Shown here piece after piece: positions 1 to 11,965 of a stretch of 64,000 nucleotides of DNA. Position 1 is the stretch's first letter. The number at the start of each line of letters is the position of its first letter. Below the pieces are notes generated by a model, which saw only the letters and a list, made by a program, of their open reading frames with translations, did not search any database and was not told the DNA's origin. The stretch comes from Diphasiastrum complanatum. Its lineage: Eukaryota; Streptophyta; Lycopodiopsida; Lycopodiales; Lycopodiaceae. The position numbers were made by a program, and so were the translations under genes. The stretch lies in the NCBI GenBank assembly GCA_029204225.1, contig MU831830.1:1-64000 (forward strand), given 5' to 3'.

Positions 1-90
1 CCACATCTTTTACAGCATCCAAACACACAGAAATGAAGATACTCTGACCAAGAAATGAACTCTGACTTGAGCAACGTCTGCAGAACTTGG
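1..90 (-). pseudogene. Broken copy of RING exon 1
   Basis: The minus strand matches the exon at 27,971-28,127, including the region around CSVCLDAVKDVG, which runs off the left edge of the window. About 80 bp present in the right copy, including the start codon, is missing at position 90/91, where sequence jumps to a word found near 28,320. Small indels further break the frame. It appears to be a non-coding paralogue of the RING gene start; any remaining exons would lie left of the window. Confidence 0.6.
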
Positions 91-955
91 ATGAGTGCCT
101 TGAGAAGGAGCTTGTTTCGCTCTGTGTTACCGAAGAGATAGTTAGGAGCAAGATTATGGTAACTAAATGAACTGGGAAAAAGCAGTTAGCACCTTATAAT
201 CGACATCAATTATCGCATCAAGCGGATGCTTTTTAGACAAACCTTATAATGTGCTGATGCCAAATCAAATACTTGACATTCCGGAATGAAAATTTCGAAC
301 GGTCGCTAAATTTAATAAATCACTCTCCTTGAGCCTATTCTGGAAGGTAAGCTATCATATTCTGTATGGTATTAATTGTCCTTAAATTCAAGCAATGTCA
401 CATTTGACTCCACAAAAAAGCGGCAGAAGAGATCCAGAACTAACCTTTTAACTGACCAGTCGGTAAATTTTAACCTTCTAGGCCTTAAAACCACTGGCCG
501 CAGATACAACAAAGGGGCGTACCCCGGAGGCAAGTTATGCGTATTTGTTTCTGAAACCCAATCGCAAATGTGGCCCTCTATCGTGCCAAATGCAGAGCGC
601 AAAACAATCCGCTGAATGCAGAGCACAAAGTGCTAGTAAAACTCCTATTGCTAGCTGCATCTGCGAACAGAAACTATTGCTTCTGGAGCTTGGACAAACA
701 CACAATTGCTTCGAACTAGAGGACCGAAATGATGCTTATCGAACAGGAAAGAGAGATAGAGAACGAAAGCGATCGGTAATGTAGCAAACACGCGCATCTA
801 CAAATGCCGCTTCAATCAAAAGGGCATCATCAATTCCTTACCCAGCCATTGTGATCGGCTCGGCTGCATCGATCAAAGGAATTCCAGATCAAGCATTAAT
901 CATTGAATTAATGAATTAATGACAGAAAGAAGGAGAGAGCAAGCAAGGCCTTCGC
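91..955. other. RING-gene upstream DNA, no gene seen
   Basis: This stretch aligns with about 28,320-29,100. It contains a conserved block (372-626) that is open in both strands and in both duplicate copies. Its translations match no family I know and codon choice does not clearly favour one strand. It may be 5' untranslated or upstream sequence of the RING gene copy. Confidence 0.4.
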
Positions 956-1310
956 CTTTCTGGGAAGAAACAGACACAGAAGCCAGCAGAAATCCCAGGG
1001 TCGGAAGGAGGCCCGGAAACGTCTGACACGTTGTCCGTCGGATTGCAGCACCGGAGCTGAGCATCAGGCACGGCAACCGTCGGATCAGATCACAAAAGCG
1101 AAAATAGGGCACGCCCACCGTCAGATCGGACCACGGGAGCGGGAGATCAACCCATGAGGGCCGGCCGATCGGTTCGGGGAATCGCTGGGCACGTGGCAGA
1201 TCATGATTGGAACAGTTGGCTGACGGTGAGTGGATGACAACGTTTAACTCTCAACTAGCTTCGAGTGCCAACAAGTGGCAGTGGCTGATTGGAACAGGTG
1301 GCCGTAGGTG
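955..1310. promoter_or_regulatory. CpG-rich interval upstream of RING copy
   Basis: The base composition changes sharply from AT-rich to GC- and CpG-rich (runs such as GTCCGTCGG and GGGCACGCCC). The same interval recurs at about 29,105-29,450. In both copies it lies upstream of RING exon 1 for minus-strand transcription. In a genome otherwise depleted of CpG this suggests DNA that was unmethylated for a long time, typical of a promoter or first exon. That role is inference. Confidence 0.4.
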
Positions 1311-1384
1311 AGTCGATCTTACCACTTACATAATAAAAAATAATAAATATTGTAGACCTGACCAACAATAAGATCACTACTCAG

Positions 1385-1975
1385 ATGGATCTGCTGGAGC
1401 ATACCTTTTAGAAACTAGTGATAGATTGAATTCTACAAATTATGCTATTTGGAAGGTTAGGATGGAGTCACTCTTGGTGCTCCAAGACATCTATGAGTTC
1501 TTGATTGAAGATGAAATGAACCTCTAGGTGCACATGAATTAGTGAGATACAAAAAGAGATCTAGACTATAGCGCTTCATTGTGTGAAAACGAACGTGAGC
1601 AATGATCTTTTGCGGGAAGTTATCATCATGTAAAAGTGCTAAAGAGGCTTGGGAGTCTTTAAAATCAATCTATGACTCTAGTAACACCTCAAGAGTACTC
1701 ATGCTTAGAAATCAGATTTCGCAAAGCTTGAGGGGAAAATGAGGAGAGTGCACAGGATTACGTACTCAAAATCAAGTCTCTAAATAGGGAGTTGGCTTCC
1801 ATTGAAGAGAAGATTCATGATGGAGAGCTTGTAAAAATTGTTCTTAATGGCCTAGGAGATGACTTTGCAAATTTGGTCCAAAGTTTTGTATCCAAGACAC
1901 TTTGCCAACTATAGAAAAACTTCACAATGTATTAGTGGCTGAAGAGTGTAGGATGCTCCACACCAAGGCAAGAAT
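1385..1975 (+). pseudogene. Copia gag N-terminal remnant (segment A, left)
   Basis: Broken frames encode a Copia gag (UBN2-type) N-terminus: a start-like GAYLLETSDRLN region, then a WKVRMESLLVLQD-type motif and an ALHCVKTNVSNDLL-type motif, ending near the segment matching LVQSF of intact gags in this window. Several frameshifts and stops interrupt it. No zinc knuckle, protease, integrase or RT follows; sequence changes to AT-rich DNA after about 1,975. The paralogue at 29,514-30,105 is slightly better preserved. Confidence 0.75.
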
Positions 1976-3897
1976 GACTAAATTTTTCTTATTCATTTGG
2001 AATTTTTCTCTCTCGATGTACATATATATGTTTATAATAGAGATTAAGAACCTTAATATTAGAACTGCCGATTCTTGACAAGTGAATAATCATTATATAA
2101 AGAAGTGCCAAGAATTATCTTGTAGGATATTATTAAGAATAGATAAGAATGAGAATCCTAAATGTAATTTGATATCAAGAGTTTTTGATTTTAAAAATAC
2201 AGACAATACTTGGAAGCGGAGAGACGCAAAAGACAAAAAAGGAGAAACTCACGAAGATCGAAACTAAAAAAAAATGGAAAATCCAAAAAAACAGATGTAA
2301 GATTCAACTAAGCTTGCAGGACAGTCAGTGATAGATCCAACGAAGCTTGTCGGGGATAGTTGAAAGATTCAGCCAACCTTGCAGGGTAGATGAAACAGAA
2401 AGGCAAAAAAGGATAAAAACCAAGTAGCGGATAGACAAAACAGACGAAATTCTCAAAACCAGGGGAACGTGGGAAAGCATTAATTTCGAGAAAGAGGAAA
2501 CTCCCAAACATGAAAGATCAGCATACATCTTTGAAGTGCTTTCGAAAAAAATGCACGAAAGCAAAAAAATCGAAAACCTAAAGAAGTGCCAAGATAGCGA
2601 ATTTGGGATAGCGAAGTTTCTAACAAATGGAATAGGTTAGGAAAGTGAGAGATTAAAAGGCACATTTGGGGATAGAGGAAGTGGAAGAGCAAAAGTTTTG
2701 TTTTGTGAGGATCTGGTTCTTGTTTGCTTCTCAAAGTTCCTAACAGTTATTTTACTGGGACAGTGAAAAATGGACCAAAACGAAAAAGGCGAGTAAAGTA
2801 ACTATAGATAGATGATAGTTTTACTCTTTCCCTTCTCCTTTTCTAATGGTCGTGGTCAATTCCAAAAACGCGCGACATCCTCAAGCTTGATAAGACTGCT
2901 CTTTCTCCTCACTCGAGCAGATCCCTTTGCTTTGCCCCCTTTCTTAGTAGATTGAACTTTGTTTCTCCTATCATCAGTGCTCCTAATAACATTCTGATTA
3001 ACCCTAGGGTCTTCTCCCTCCCTCCCGTCAACTTTCAACCCTGCAATTAGTTATGTAAAAGCTTTTAAAAATAAGCCCTTTTCTCCTACTCCCTCTTTTC
3101 TCCATTGAGGATAAATGGGCCAACTTGAAACAGGTTAATATTTCTGTGGAATCCAGAACTAGCTATGCAATTTTGTCCCGATTCAAATTGAATAGGAATT
3201 TTAAAGGCAAGTGAATTGCATGTGATATTGACAATTGAATTATTCCTCAACTCTCGTAAATTTCATGTTAATCTAGTTCCATTCGATTGTTGTAGTTTTG
3301 CATGCATTGTCGCACAGTCTGCAAAAATGCGCTACTATCAACGATAAGCATCAGAGTGGCAACCGACTTGTCGAGGAAGTCCAACTTGTCCGAGTTGTCG
3401 ACTTAATCGACTATCGTTGGGACCATCAAGATTAGTCCACTTCATCGACCTCATCGACTATCAACAGCAATACGCTCGACTCTGGATAGTCGCATTCTCC
3501 TAACACCCACTTATTGTATTGTGCAACCACTTGGACAAAAATAGGCATCGTCGCCACAATCTAAGCAAGACTGTGCTACTACTCTATTTCCTTTTTGTAC
3601 ATACGTCAACAATAATGCAAATTGTATGTAGATGATGATCATTGTAACAAACAACACAAGAGAATTATCATAGACAGACATTGTACATGGCGATGCTTTC
3701 ACGCATCGATTCTTAATTTCAAACTGATTGTCAATAATAAGCTCAAGCTTTTACAGAGCAGAGTTAGCTTCTTCAGCATGACGGTGTCGTCCACAATTGT
3801 CTTGTGTGCACATCATCAATATGGCTTGTATTTTCATATACATTAATTTGAATCAAGTAGTATCTTGTTATTGCATTCAGATCTTTGTCAATGTTGC
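1976..3897. other. Unrecognised segment A sequence
   Basis: Conserved with 30,105-32,037. At 2,300-2,560 several GCTTG-containing words recur at short spacing. A plus-strand frame around 2,955-3,200, better preserved at 31,085-31,345, has an ISAPNNILINPRG / SYVKALKNK / DKWANLKQVTISVESK pattern that could be an old transposon or gene exon. I cannot name it. No gene is supported. Confidence 0.35.
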
Positions 3898-4035
3898 ATC
3901 TCGACCAGAGCTGTCTCTCAGAACTCAACCAGACTGTTCTATCAGATCTCGACTGAAGCTGTCTCTCAGATCTCAACTGAACTGTTCTATCAACTTTCAA
4001 CCTGACTTTCTTTCAATTCTCAACTGAGGATTTTT
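3898..4035 (+). repeat. Short tandem repeat, about 50-bp unit
   Basis: Two to three imperfect units share CTGTCTCTCAGA, CTCAACTGAACTG and GTTCTATCA words. The array begins exactly where segment A similarity ends and precedes the Gypsy gag remnant, so it may belong to that element's leader. Confidence 0.55.
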
Positions 4036-4084
4036 ATCAACTCTCAACCGCGAGCTTCGACTTCCAAACCTGAAACAAGTCAAC

Positions 4085-5580
4085 TTCATGACAAAGTCCA
4101 CTTTCTTATTTGACTAGGTCTTAGTGTTTGCCAAATACCACAGTTCTTTCCAACTTTATTGCAAAACCCTCATTGATTTTCTTCAAGTCTTTGAGAATGC
4201 ATGTGATGTCTATGACGAGACATTACCAGAAGCCATGGTTCAGCTCTTCTTGATGACCATGGCTCGATCGAGCACGAGAATGGTTTTTAAACCTTGATCG
4301 TGAAGATAAACGAGATTGGTCACTCTTGAAGGAAGCCTTCATCAAACGTTTAAGCCATTTTGTTTGATCGAAAGTCCTTTTGTCAAGCCGAGTAACATCA
4401 AAATGACAAAAGATGAAAAAGTACGTGACTACATAGAACGATTTAAAGGATTTAAAAGTCAGGTACAAGAACAACCCACTGAATCTATGCTCATAATTTG
4501 ATTCCTCGTTGGACTCCCACGATGGATACGATGTGAATTTTGCTCCAATAATGAATACACATCATTGAAACAAGCCATGTCTGATGCCATTCAGGAAGAA
4601 GACGAGGGATCAGATGTCGATGAGCCATGTGAACGGAGAGCACATCATGTTGTCAAAGAAGCTCGATCAAACGAGAAACACGAGAACAGTTATAGAAAAC
4701 ACAAATGAAGTTGCTTAACCAGCAACACCAGCAACATATGCAAAAACTCACGAAAGAGTTTCAAAACACTCTTAAGTCTATCCAGAGTTCGATGCCAGGT
4801 CAATTACCCACTGGTCAAATCCACCATAGACGAGAGAACACATGGTGCTCTCACTATCGAGGTGCACACATTGGCAATGAGTGCCCTTCAAATCAACCGG
4901 TCCCAGATACTTCATTGATCAAATACGACATCTACGACTTTATGGGTCATACCTCACTCTATTGCTATTATAACCCGAGGAATCAGCCTCACAACCAGTC
5001 AGGGGAACATTATCAACCTCCTAGACACCAGTTTGTTTCACAAAATTAAAATCAGCACTATCCATCATGAAACAACCAGGTCCATATACAAGAGTTGCCT
5101 AGACAATCTAGACATGAACCTCAACCACAACTGGCGCTCTTAGGACCACCTCCAAGGGGACAACCTGATCTAGGAGCACAAAAACATAGACACCCTCGAG
5201 AATCTGCACAAATACATCTTGTAGAAAACTCCTACGATCACTCATATCATCACAATACAACACTTCCATTTGTTAGTTCTCAACAATATCCAACCGAAAA
5301 CTCATGCTCGTGCAAACGGGATGAGTATTCCACACCAACGGAAAATCCAACACAGCTAGCCATCCAAGATGGTTATGCTATTGCCATAGGACCAATGAGC
5401 AACCGTTGTTATATTTGTGACAAAACTGGCCACTTCATGGTTGACTATAAAGTTAAGAACCAATACCATGTGGAGTGTCCAAACTGTGTTCATAAATATA
5501 GTTCAAATACTACCCTAAACAACCTAAATAGGATCCTTCCGCACGTCATATATCATCTGAACCTAATAGAGTTCTAACTA
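4085..5580 (+). pseudogene. Ty3/Gypsy gag remnant
   Basis: Broken frames between 4,230 and 4,690 give a retrotransposon gag signature: a WFLNLDREDKRDWSLLKEAF-type stretch followed by DEKVRDYIERFKGFKSQV and FLVGLPRWIR. Two degenerate cysteine-rich motifs follow (CSHYRGAHIGNEC near 4,850 and CYICDKTGHFMVDYK near 5,410), the first lacking a standard knuckle and the second having lost its last Cys. Gag packages the element RNA. Gln- and Pro-rich sequence lies between them. It is followed in order by RNase H and integrase remnants, the Gypsy arrangement. Confidence 0.7.
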
Positions 5581-6300
5581 GAGCACAACGCCAGCAACAG
5601 AACAACAGCAAAACAATGCTAAATCAGCTGACCCACATGGAAGCCACTTGAACACCTTCCACATTACCCCGAAGACTATCCAGACCCGAACGTGGAACAA
5701 AGGCAGTACAATGGAGTTAGAGATGAGTTTTTGCGAGAGGAAGAACATACGAAAAGTTTGTTATCCATTCAGATCCCTGACAAAGAGCAATCCCTTCAGG
5801 GACTTGAAGCATTTTCTGACCTCCTGCAAGCTCAACTCACTATGCCATTCCATAGCGCAGTAAAATCTTTCAGCGGGCTTCATCAACGCTTTATCCATCG
5901 TAGTTTTCAACTGCCTACCATTCCTGATGAACAGCAAAACCGAAGAGATTCCTGAAATTCTCCATATATCTATGAATCTGTTGAATATAGGTGTTGCTAA
6001 AAGGGATTAGCATCACCTTGCCTTTTGTCCTATAAAGAACTACCCCACAGTATCAACTATCCTTGATAGCGGATGCAAGCGTTAATTTAATGGCTTTGTC
6101 ATTGGCAAAGTCATGGGGCTTCCATACCTCTCGATCAACCACAACACAAACTTCGCATGGCTGATCAACGACTTACAAAACCTTGCTGGTCATTTTATCA
6201 AATATTAAGGTTCGAATAGTAAGTGGTCAAATTTGTAATCAATTGTGTAAATCTTAGACTTACCAGACGATGCCAAGACTTATAAACTCCCTCTTGGTAC
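5581..6300 (+). pseudogene. Decayed Gypsy protease/RT interval
   Basis: Between the gag and RNase H/integrase remnants. A fragment near 6,055 (STILDSGCK in frame) may be the remains of an aspartic-protease region, but the catalytic D-S/T-G is altered (DSG). No RT YxDD motif is visible, so most of RT appears deleted. Confidence 0.35.
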
Positions 6301-7216
6301 ACCCTGGCTCTAGATGGCAGGTGAAGATTTTCCAATACGTTTCTTGAGCAGGCAACTAGTGCCTGCTAAAGTAAACTAAACGACCACCGAACGAGAAGCA
6401 TTGGCGATGGTCTACGTTGTTCAACAACTAAGACATTATCTAGGAGGACCAGACCTTTGCCTTCTACACCGACCATCAAGTCCTTTTATATATTGTTAAT
6501 AAATCCTATAAAACGGGACTTATAACTCGATGACTGCTAATATTAGAGGAATTTAATTTTCGCATAGTCATTCGGAGAAAGAACCCAAGATTTTATGGCG
6601 GACCACCTTTCCTAGCTCCCTAATGTTGAAAAAGCAACTACACTAGTCAACGATATTCTTCCTGATGCATGTCTTTTTTCATATTGATGCTACACCCTTA
6701 TGGGATGAGGAGATCACTTAGTTCCTAACAATAGGCAGACTCAAAGAAGGCTTGAATACATTGCAAATTTTTATTTTTTCGCTTAAAAAGCAGCGCCCTT
6801 TCAGCTAATAGCCGGACAACTTTACAAAAGGGGGCATTGACGGTATTATCCGACGATGTGCTTATGAGAGTCTAAGATATCGACCTTATCATATCTCAGG
6901 CTCATGAGGGCATTGGCGGAGGTCACTCTCTGCTGAAGCAACAACTAAGATTTATTCTTCGAGCAGGTTTGTGGTAGCCCTCATTATTTAAGGACACATT
7001 TGTTGTCATTAAAATATGTGATATCTGTCAGCAAGCCAAGAAAATACCAAAGCAGACTTCACACCATTAACTCCCATTATAGAAGAAGAAGGCCTTTCGT
7101 AAGTGAGGAATTGACTTTGTTGGTCCAATCAGCCCAGGCAACGAACACACCACAGATTACAACACTAAGTGGGTTGAGGCTCGGGCAACAAAGGATGCCA
7201 ACGCAAAGACCGTAGC
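6300..7216 (+). pseudogene. Gypsy RNase H-integrase remnant, first copy
   Basis: Near 6,390 the frame reads TTTEREALAMVYVVQQLRHY, the standard Gypsy RNase H segment. From about 6,850 follow an H-H-C-C-like integrase N-terminus (HEGIGGGH then CDICQQAKK) and a core-like GIDFVGPISP. Stops and frameshifts are frequent. The part from about 6,660 is repeated at 7,879-8,400. Integrase inserts the DNA copy of the element; this one cannot be functional. Confidence 0.75.
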
Positions 7217-7878
7217 ACGTTTTCAGGTGTTCATACTTTTGCTTGGAAACCATTCTAAACAAGAAGATTAAACTGTAAAGATTTATTAACCAACGAAAGT
7301 AACAAAGAAGAATGAAAAAAAATCGTGTTCACAAATTCAGTTAGAATCTGTGAACATTTGCACCATTTCCACAGCTACACAAACACTTATCCCAAGCCAA
7401 ACCTTTCCGATCTGTGCTGCCAAACCATCGCTCTGAAGTCTCTCACACACTCATCATTATCGAGTTGTTACTTTGGTCTCAATCGCGCATAGAAATTCAG
7501 CAGCTACAGAATGTATCAGGCGCGTCGAAACTGATATCAGACAAAAAATTCGAAAACTAGGCTATATCGAATGGGCATGTGGGAGTCTGGAACAAGAATC
7601 CCATGATTGGGTCAGGCGCACTAAACTGATATTGTCTGTTGTTAAAAAAAAAAAAAGGTAACTTTTGAAAGACATCTCGGGATTCAGACGATTACAACGC
7701 CATTGGAAAGCCCTCGACGAGAGCTTTTCAACGCACCCAAGATGACCTAGTTTCCATGATACGGTTAAAGAAATATTCTCAGTCAAAATTTTGGGCGGTA
7801 TAACAGTCAACTCTAAACCTAATATCGGATCGACGTGCGGTTGACCAGTTTGACCCGTAAAACCCTAAGGGCGGCGCG
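7217..7878. other. LTR-like insertion between integrase copies
   Basis: Separates the two integrase remnants. Bases 7,231-7,362 closely match 36,786-36,917 (shared words include GTAACAAAGAAGAA and AATCGTGTTCAC), so it belongs to a dispersed repeat. A poly-A run lies near 7,643. I see no coding sequence; an LTR or leader of another retroelement is the likeliest reading. Confidence 0.45.
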
Positions 7879-8490
7879 TCTGATGCATGTCTTTTTCAGA
7901 TTGATGCTACACCCTTATGGGATGAGGAGATCACTTAGTTCCTAACAATAGGCAGACTCAAAGAAGGCTTGAAGCAGCGCCCTTTCAGCTAATAGCCGGA
8001 CAACTTTACAAAAGGGGCATTGACGGTATTATCCGACGATGTGCTTATGAATCTAAGATACGACCTATTATATCTCAGGCTCATGGAGGGCATTGGCGGA
8101 GGTCACTTCTCTGCTGAAGCAACAACTAAGATTATCCTTCGAGCAGGTTTGTGGTAGCCCTCATTATTTAAGGACACATTTGTTGTCATGAAAACGTGTG
8201 ATAGCTATCAGCAAGCCAAGAAAAATACAAAAGCAGACTTCACACCTTTAAACTCCCATTATAGAAGACGAAGCCTTTTGTAAGTGAGGAATTGACTTTG
8301 TTGGTCCAATCAGCCCAGAAACGAAACACACCCACAGATTACGACACTAAGTGGGTTGAGGCTCGGGCAACAAAGGATGCCAACGCAAAGACCGTAGCGC
8401 ATTTTCTTTACGAAAATATTATTACATATTTTGGTTGTCCTATAGAGCTAGTTATTGATCGCCGCACGCACTTTTTAAATACTATCATTT
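7879..8490 (+). pseudogene. Gypsy integrase remnant, second copy
   Basis: Repeats 6,665-7,216 with substitutions and small indels: the same CTGATGCATGTCTTTTT entry point, HEGIGGGH region and GIDFVGP region. It then extends slightly further into the integrase core (FLYENIITYFGCPIELVIDR), which the first copy lost. Two partial copies separated by LTR-like sequence suggest nested insertion or unequal recombination. It ends where Copia RT sequence starts. Confidence 0.7.
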
Positions 8491-8494
8491 GATA

Positions 8495-9525
8495 ATCTGC
8501 TACGCCATTATCTTGTAGTTCACCGAAAGAGTACACCATACTCTCCTAGATGTAATCTTTAAGATCAAATGCAATGCTAATGGGGGTATTGATCAAAGGA
8601 AAGCCCGAGTAGTGGCACATGGATTCTCTCAAATCCCAAATATTGACTACAATGAGACTTTTAGTCCAGTAGTCAAACACTCTTCGATTCGACTACTCCT
8701 ATTATATGTTGTTGTACCTGACCTCAAAGTACATAAACTCGATGTATAGACAGCTTATCTAAATGGAGTTACTGAAGAAGATATCTACATGGTATGCTTG
8801 AGAGATACGTTCTCGAAGGTATGGAAGACCATGTTTGCAAACTCCATAAGGCACTTTATGGCTTGAAGGATGCTAAATAGATGTTACCTTCCAAATTTGA
8901 CATGACCGATCTGGGTGAGGCTCACTACTGTCTAGGAACTCGACTGTAAAGAAACTCACTCACCAATGGATCTAGGCCTACGATTGTCGAAGGATCAATG
9001 TTCTCAGACTAAGCAAAAAAAGGAACAGATGAGAGTCTCAAAGTATCTATACCAATCAATAGTCGGATCTCTCATGTATGCAATGGTCTGTACAAGATCT
9101 GATATCAATTTTGTAGTTAGCTCTCTAAGCCAATTTATGGCCAATCCTGGCAACATCCATGGAAAGGCTCTCGTAAGATTCATGAGATACATTAGAGCTA
9201 CAATAGACCTATGCATCTACTATGGAAAAGTCGACAACGACAATCTCTATCGACTCAGTGGATATTCAGATGCGAGCTGGAGAGGAGATGTAGATACTTG
9301 TAGATCCACATCTGGATTTACATTCTTTTTCAATGGTAGTCCTATTTCTTGAAACAATTGTAAGAAGACCTCTATTGCTCTTTCCTCCATAGAAGTAGAA
9401 TACATTGTTGTTTCTGAAGCCATTAAAGAAGCAATTTGGTTGATAAATTAACTATCAAACATTAGTCTGAATCAGTACACTCCTACAATTATGTTTGTGA
9501 TAATCAGAATGCTATTGCCCTTGTT
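8495..9525 (+). pseudogene. Copia RT-RNase H remnant
   Basis: Frames in order give a Copia RT start (KARVVAHGFSQIPNIDYNETFSP near 8,600), YLNGVTEEDIYM, then LYQSIVGSLMYA and SDINFVVSSLSQFMANP near 9,050-9,140, and an RNase H part (SGYSDASWRGD near 9,260; SIALSSIEVEYI near 9,375). The YVDD catalytic region falls in a deleted stretch. It breaks off at about 9,525 after the equivalent of AIALVE; the missing next part of the same protein family is found at 39,812. Confidence 0.8.
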
Positions 9526-9736
9526 GAATCTTCGGCATCCACATCGGCTACGGCTCCAACTAGCATAACTATGGCAGTCTCCCAACTAGTCTACGCTATG
9601 GCTTCTCCAATTAGCTTGGATATGGATGCAAGAAAACAGTCATGAGCATGGTGGTGAATATTTTGATGGGTAAGATCTACTCTTTTGAATATCTTTTCTC
9701 TACTTAGCAACTAAAACCAAATGACGACTTAATCTA
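9526..9736. repeat. Dispersed repeat shared with 39,235
   Basis: The first about 65 bases match 39,238-39,295 almost exactly (CTTCGGCATCCAC, ACTAGCATAACTATGGCAG). It is inserted into, or replaces, the end of the Copia RNase H frame. An imperfect internal repeat (CCAACTAG-CTACG / CCAATTAG) is present. No coding sequence is seen. Confidence 0.55.
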
Positions 9737-9774
9737 TCATGCAACAATTTTCTTCTTTCATATGGATCCAAGAG

Positions 9775-11144
9775 CTAATAATTTTCATGCTTAATTATAT
9801 CAACGTAAGCAGCATACAATGCAAAATGAGATGTTTTGAGCATGAAATTCACTGGTCCATATCCTAAAATTTTAAATGCAATAGTTTTCTTTACAAAAAT
9901 TATTCTATGCACCTTATAGAAATTATGTCCTCCTAGAAAATGAGACAGTGTCTTGATTGCCATAATCATTGTCTCGCCATGTTGATGAAACGTTGAATGG
10001 GCAACACTTATCTCATTATTCTTGAAGAACTTCAGATAATGCCCCAGTGCATGATATCTTGAAAATTCTCTAGCAAAAGATATCTGCCCTCCTTGACGAA
10101 TTGCGAAATCATCAAGGAAAATTGTTTTTTGAAATGAAAAAAAATTAAAGTAAGCTCTAGGATATAATCTGACATAATGAATCTACTAGTACATAATAAG
10201 TTACAAAACTTACGTATTCGGCTTTTTCTTCCTTGATTATTGTCTCTCCATTCATATTATGTCCACCTTTCGATGTCAATATAGTTGGTGAATAGACAGT
10301 TGATTTCGGAAAACCAAGTTGACTTTGAATTCTAAGGAACTCCTCTTCAGAAGGTAGATCATCTTGTTTATTGCACATTTCCTCCACATCCATTTTCAAG
10401 CAATCTTTCCCTAAATAAAAATCATCATTATTTACATCGTCAACACTAGAGAGAAGATCATCAGCATCTTAATCGATTATGTCCGAAAATTCATGAAGCT
10501 CTTTGCTCAAAATACAAAGAGTCTCGGCCTCTATGAAGTCAAAAAGATCCGATATATCTGATAGTGTCAAAAATGAATTATTATCTATATTATAAGTAGG
10601 CAATGTGATAAGAGATTTATCATAAAGAGAAAGAGTGTTGCTAGTTCTAGGACCAATAAACGATGCCCTATTTTGTGCAGATTCAAAATCTGTACAATCA
10701 TCTAAACTAACAATCATATCAATAAAAAAAAGTCTCTATATTTACAGTCTTTGACTTTTCAGATTTTGTACCACTAGAAGAAGTAGCCTTAGAAGTAGAA
10801 GGGCCAGCTTTTGAATCGTCAGAAATACAGACTGAAACTCTACAAATCTATATTTTTTATTGTGAATTGGAAAAGCATCTACAGACTTGAAATCATTATG
10901 TAACTTGGTGAACATTCTATCAAGCTTACCTTTATAGATATGCTTGTCGAGTGCCACCAGGTCCTGATAATGAATCATGTCATTATTTTGAAATCTGATA
11001 AATCTCAGAAAATGCTTCCACACCAAATTCTGTGTAAAGAAGAATCAAAATATAAGTAGAAAAAATAGATTTAAAATACTCTATATTATCACTAATACCA
11101 AATTCATGAAAATAAGATAGTAGACTAGAATCGAAATTAGACAT
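9775..11144 (-). pseudogene. Unrecognised gene of module E, copy 1
   Basis: Minus strand, probably several exons. A start ATG at 11,144 (MSNFDSSLL) follows a TATAAATA at 11,388-11,381. Downstream frames hold NNDMIHYQDLVALDKHIY, a Ser/Lys-rich linker (near 10,800), an acidic stretch, SEEEFLRIQSQLGFPK, and a last exon ending HFLGGHNFYKVHR...KHENY-stop. An intron near 10,200-10,120 has a GTAAGT donor, but its acceptor is CAA here versus CAG in E2. Both copies share a TAA before DADDLLS, so either an intron lies there or their ancestor was already broken. Family and function unknown. Confidence 0.5.
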
Positions 11145-11339
11145 TTCAACAAGAAAAATACATAAGAAAGATTTTGAATATCGCTCTCAGGCGCAGAATG
11201 CAGGTTAGATCAGAAACTCAAGGCCTTATGCGCTCGAAAGAGATATTAGAAAACCGAGGCAATATTGGATCTAGACGCAAGTATGTAAACAGACCATAAA
11301 CAAAAGAAAATGTGCGATTGAAATCGATATCCGGCGTAC

Positions 11340-11665
11340 AAATTAGAAAATTTACGTGAAAATCCACGCCAAAATTGACCTATTTATAAAAAAAATTTGC
11401 ACATGTGAAAAATGTCCAAAAGGACACGTGTCATCACATTATTCATCAACAATATTCCGCCGCCAAGAGAATGATTGATCTGATATTTGTCATGTGCAAA
11501 ATGCCAAGTGTCGCAATATGATTCATGCACGTGTCTTACATGACGTGGCCTCATTATTGAGTCATAATGATCTGTACAAAAAACACATGTGGACGAGTTA
11601 GATGCCGCCACGTGTCCAAAGCCGATTTTTTTCACACGTGCAAAAATTTACTATACATACCCCCC
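11340..11665. promoter_or_regulatory. Putative bidirectional promoter with G-boxes (E1)
   Basis: Between divergent start codons at 11,144 (minus) and 11,969 (plus). It has a minus-strand TATAAATA at 11,388-11,381 and a plus-strand CTATACATA near 11,651. CACGTG occurs at 11,425, 11,528, 11,609 and 11,635, with a GACGTGG near 11,542. E2 has eight CACGTG; several are CACATG or similar here, consistent with CpG decay. CACGTG(TC) is a known core for plant bZIP and bHLH factors. Confidence 0.55.
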
Positions 11666-11965
11666 TCAGAATTTTCATTTTTCCTCGCAAACTTTTTGCT
11701 TTTTGCTCCCAATATCGCTCTCAAGCACACTCTCTATTCCTTCTTCATCCGCCATCACTCCTTGCGCTCGAGACTTAAATCGCTATATTGTCGATATCGC
11801 TTTCGAACGTAGATCTTCTTGTTACTTTATTTCTCTTGTAATCTCACGCTCAAAACCGATATTCAATCATTTCTTTCGAAATTCATTTTGCTTTCCTTAT
11901 TTGCGCTTGGTTTCGATATTCAAATCAGACTTTTTTTCTCAAATTTACTTCTTTTGATTTTGAGA

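Larger units (their letters stand above)
1..3897. repeat. Segment A, left copy (pairs with 28,025-32,037)
   Basis: Base 1 aligns with about 28,025 and similarity runs to about 3,897, where the two copies part after the shared word GTCAATGTTGCAT. The copies differ by substitutions and many small indels, so this is an old duplication. It carries a truncated RING exon, a CpG-rich interval, a Copia gag remnant and a stretch of unrecognised conserved DNA. Orientation is the same in both copies, about 28 kb apart. The right copy is more complete around the RING exon. Confidence 0.9.

Noticed and set aside
372-626. Overlapping frames on both strands, repeated at 28,627-28,884
   Set aside because: Open in both strands and both duplicates. 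Duplicated non-coding DNA is the simpler explanation, and no family matches.
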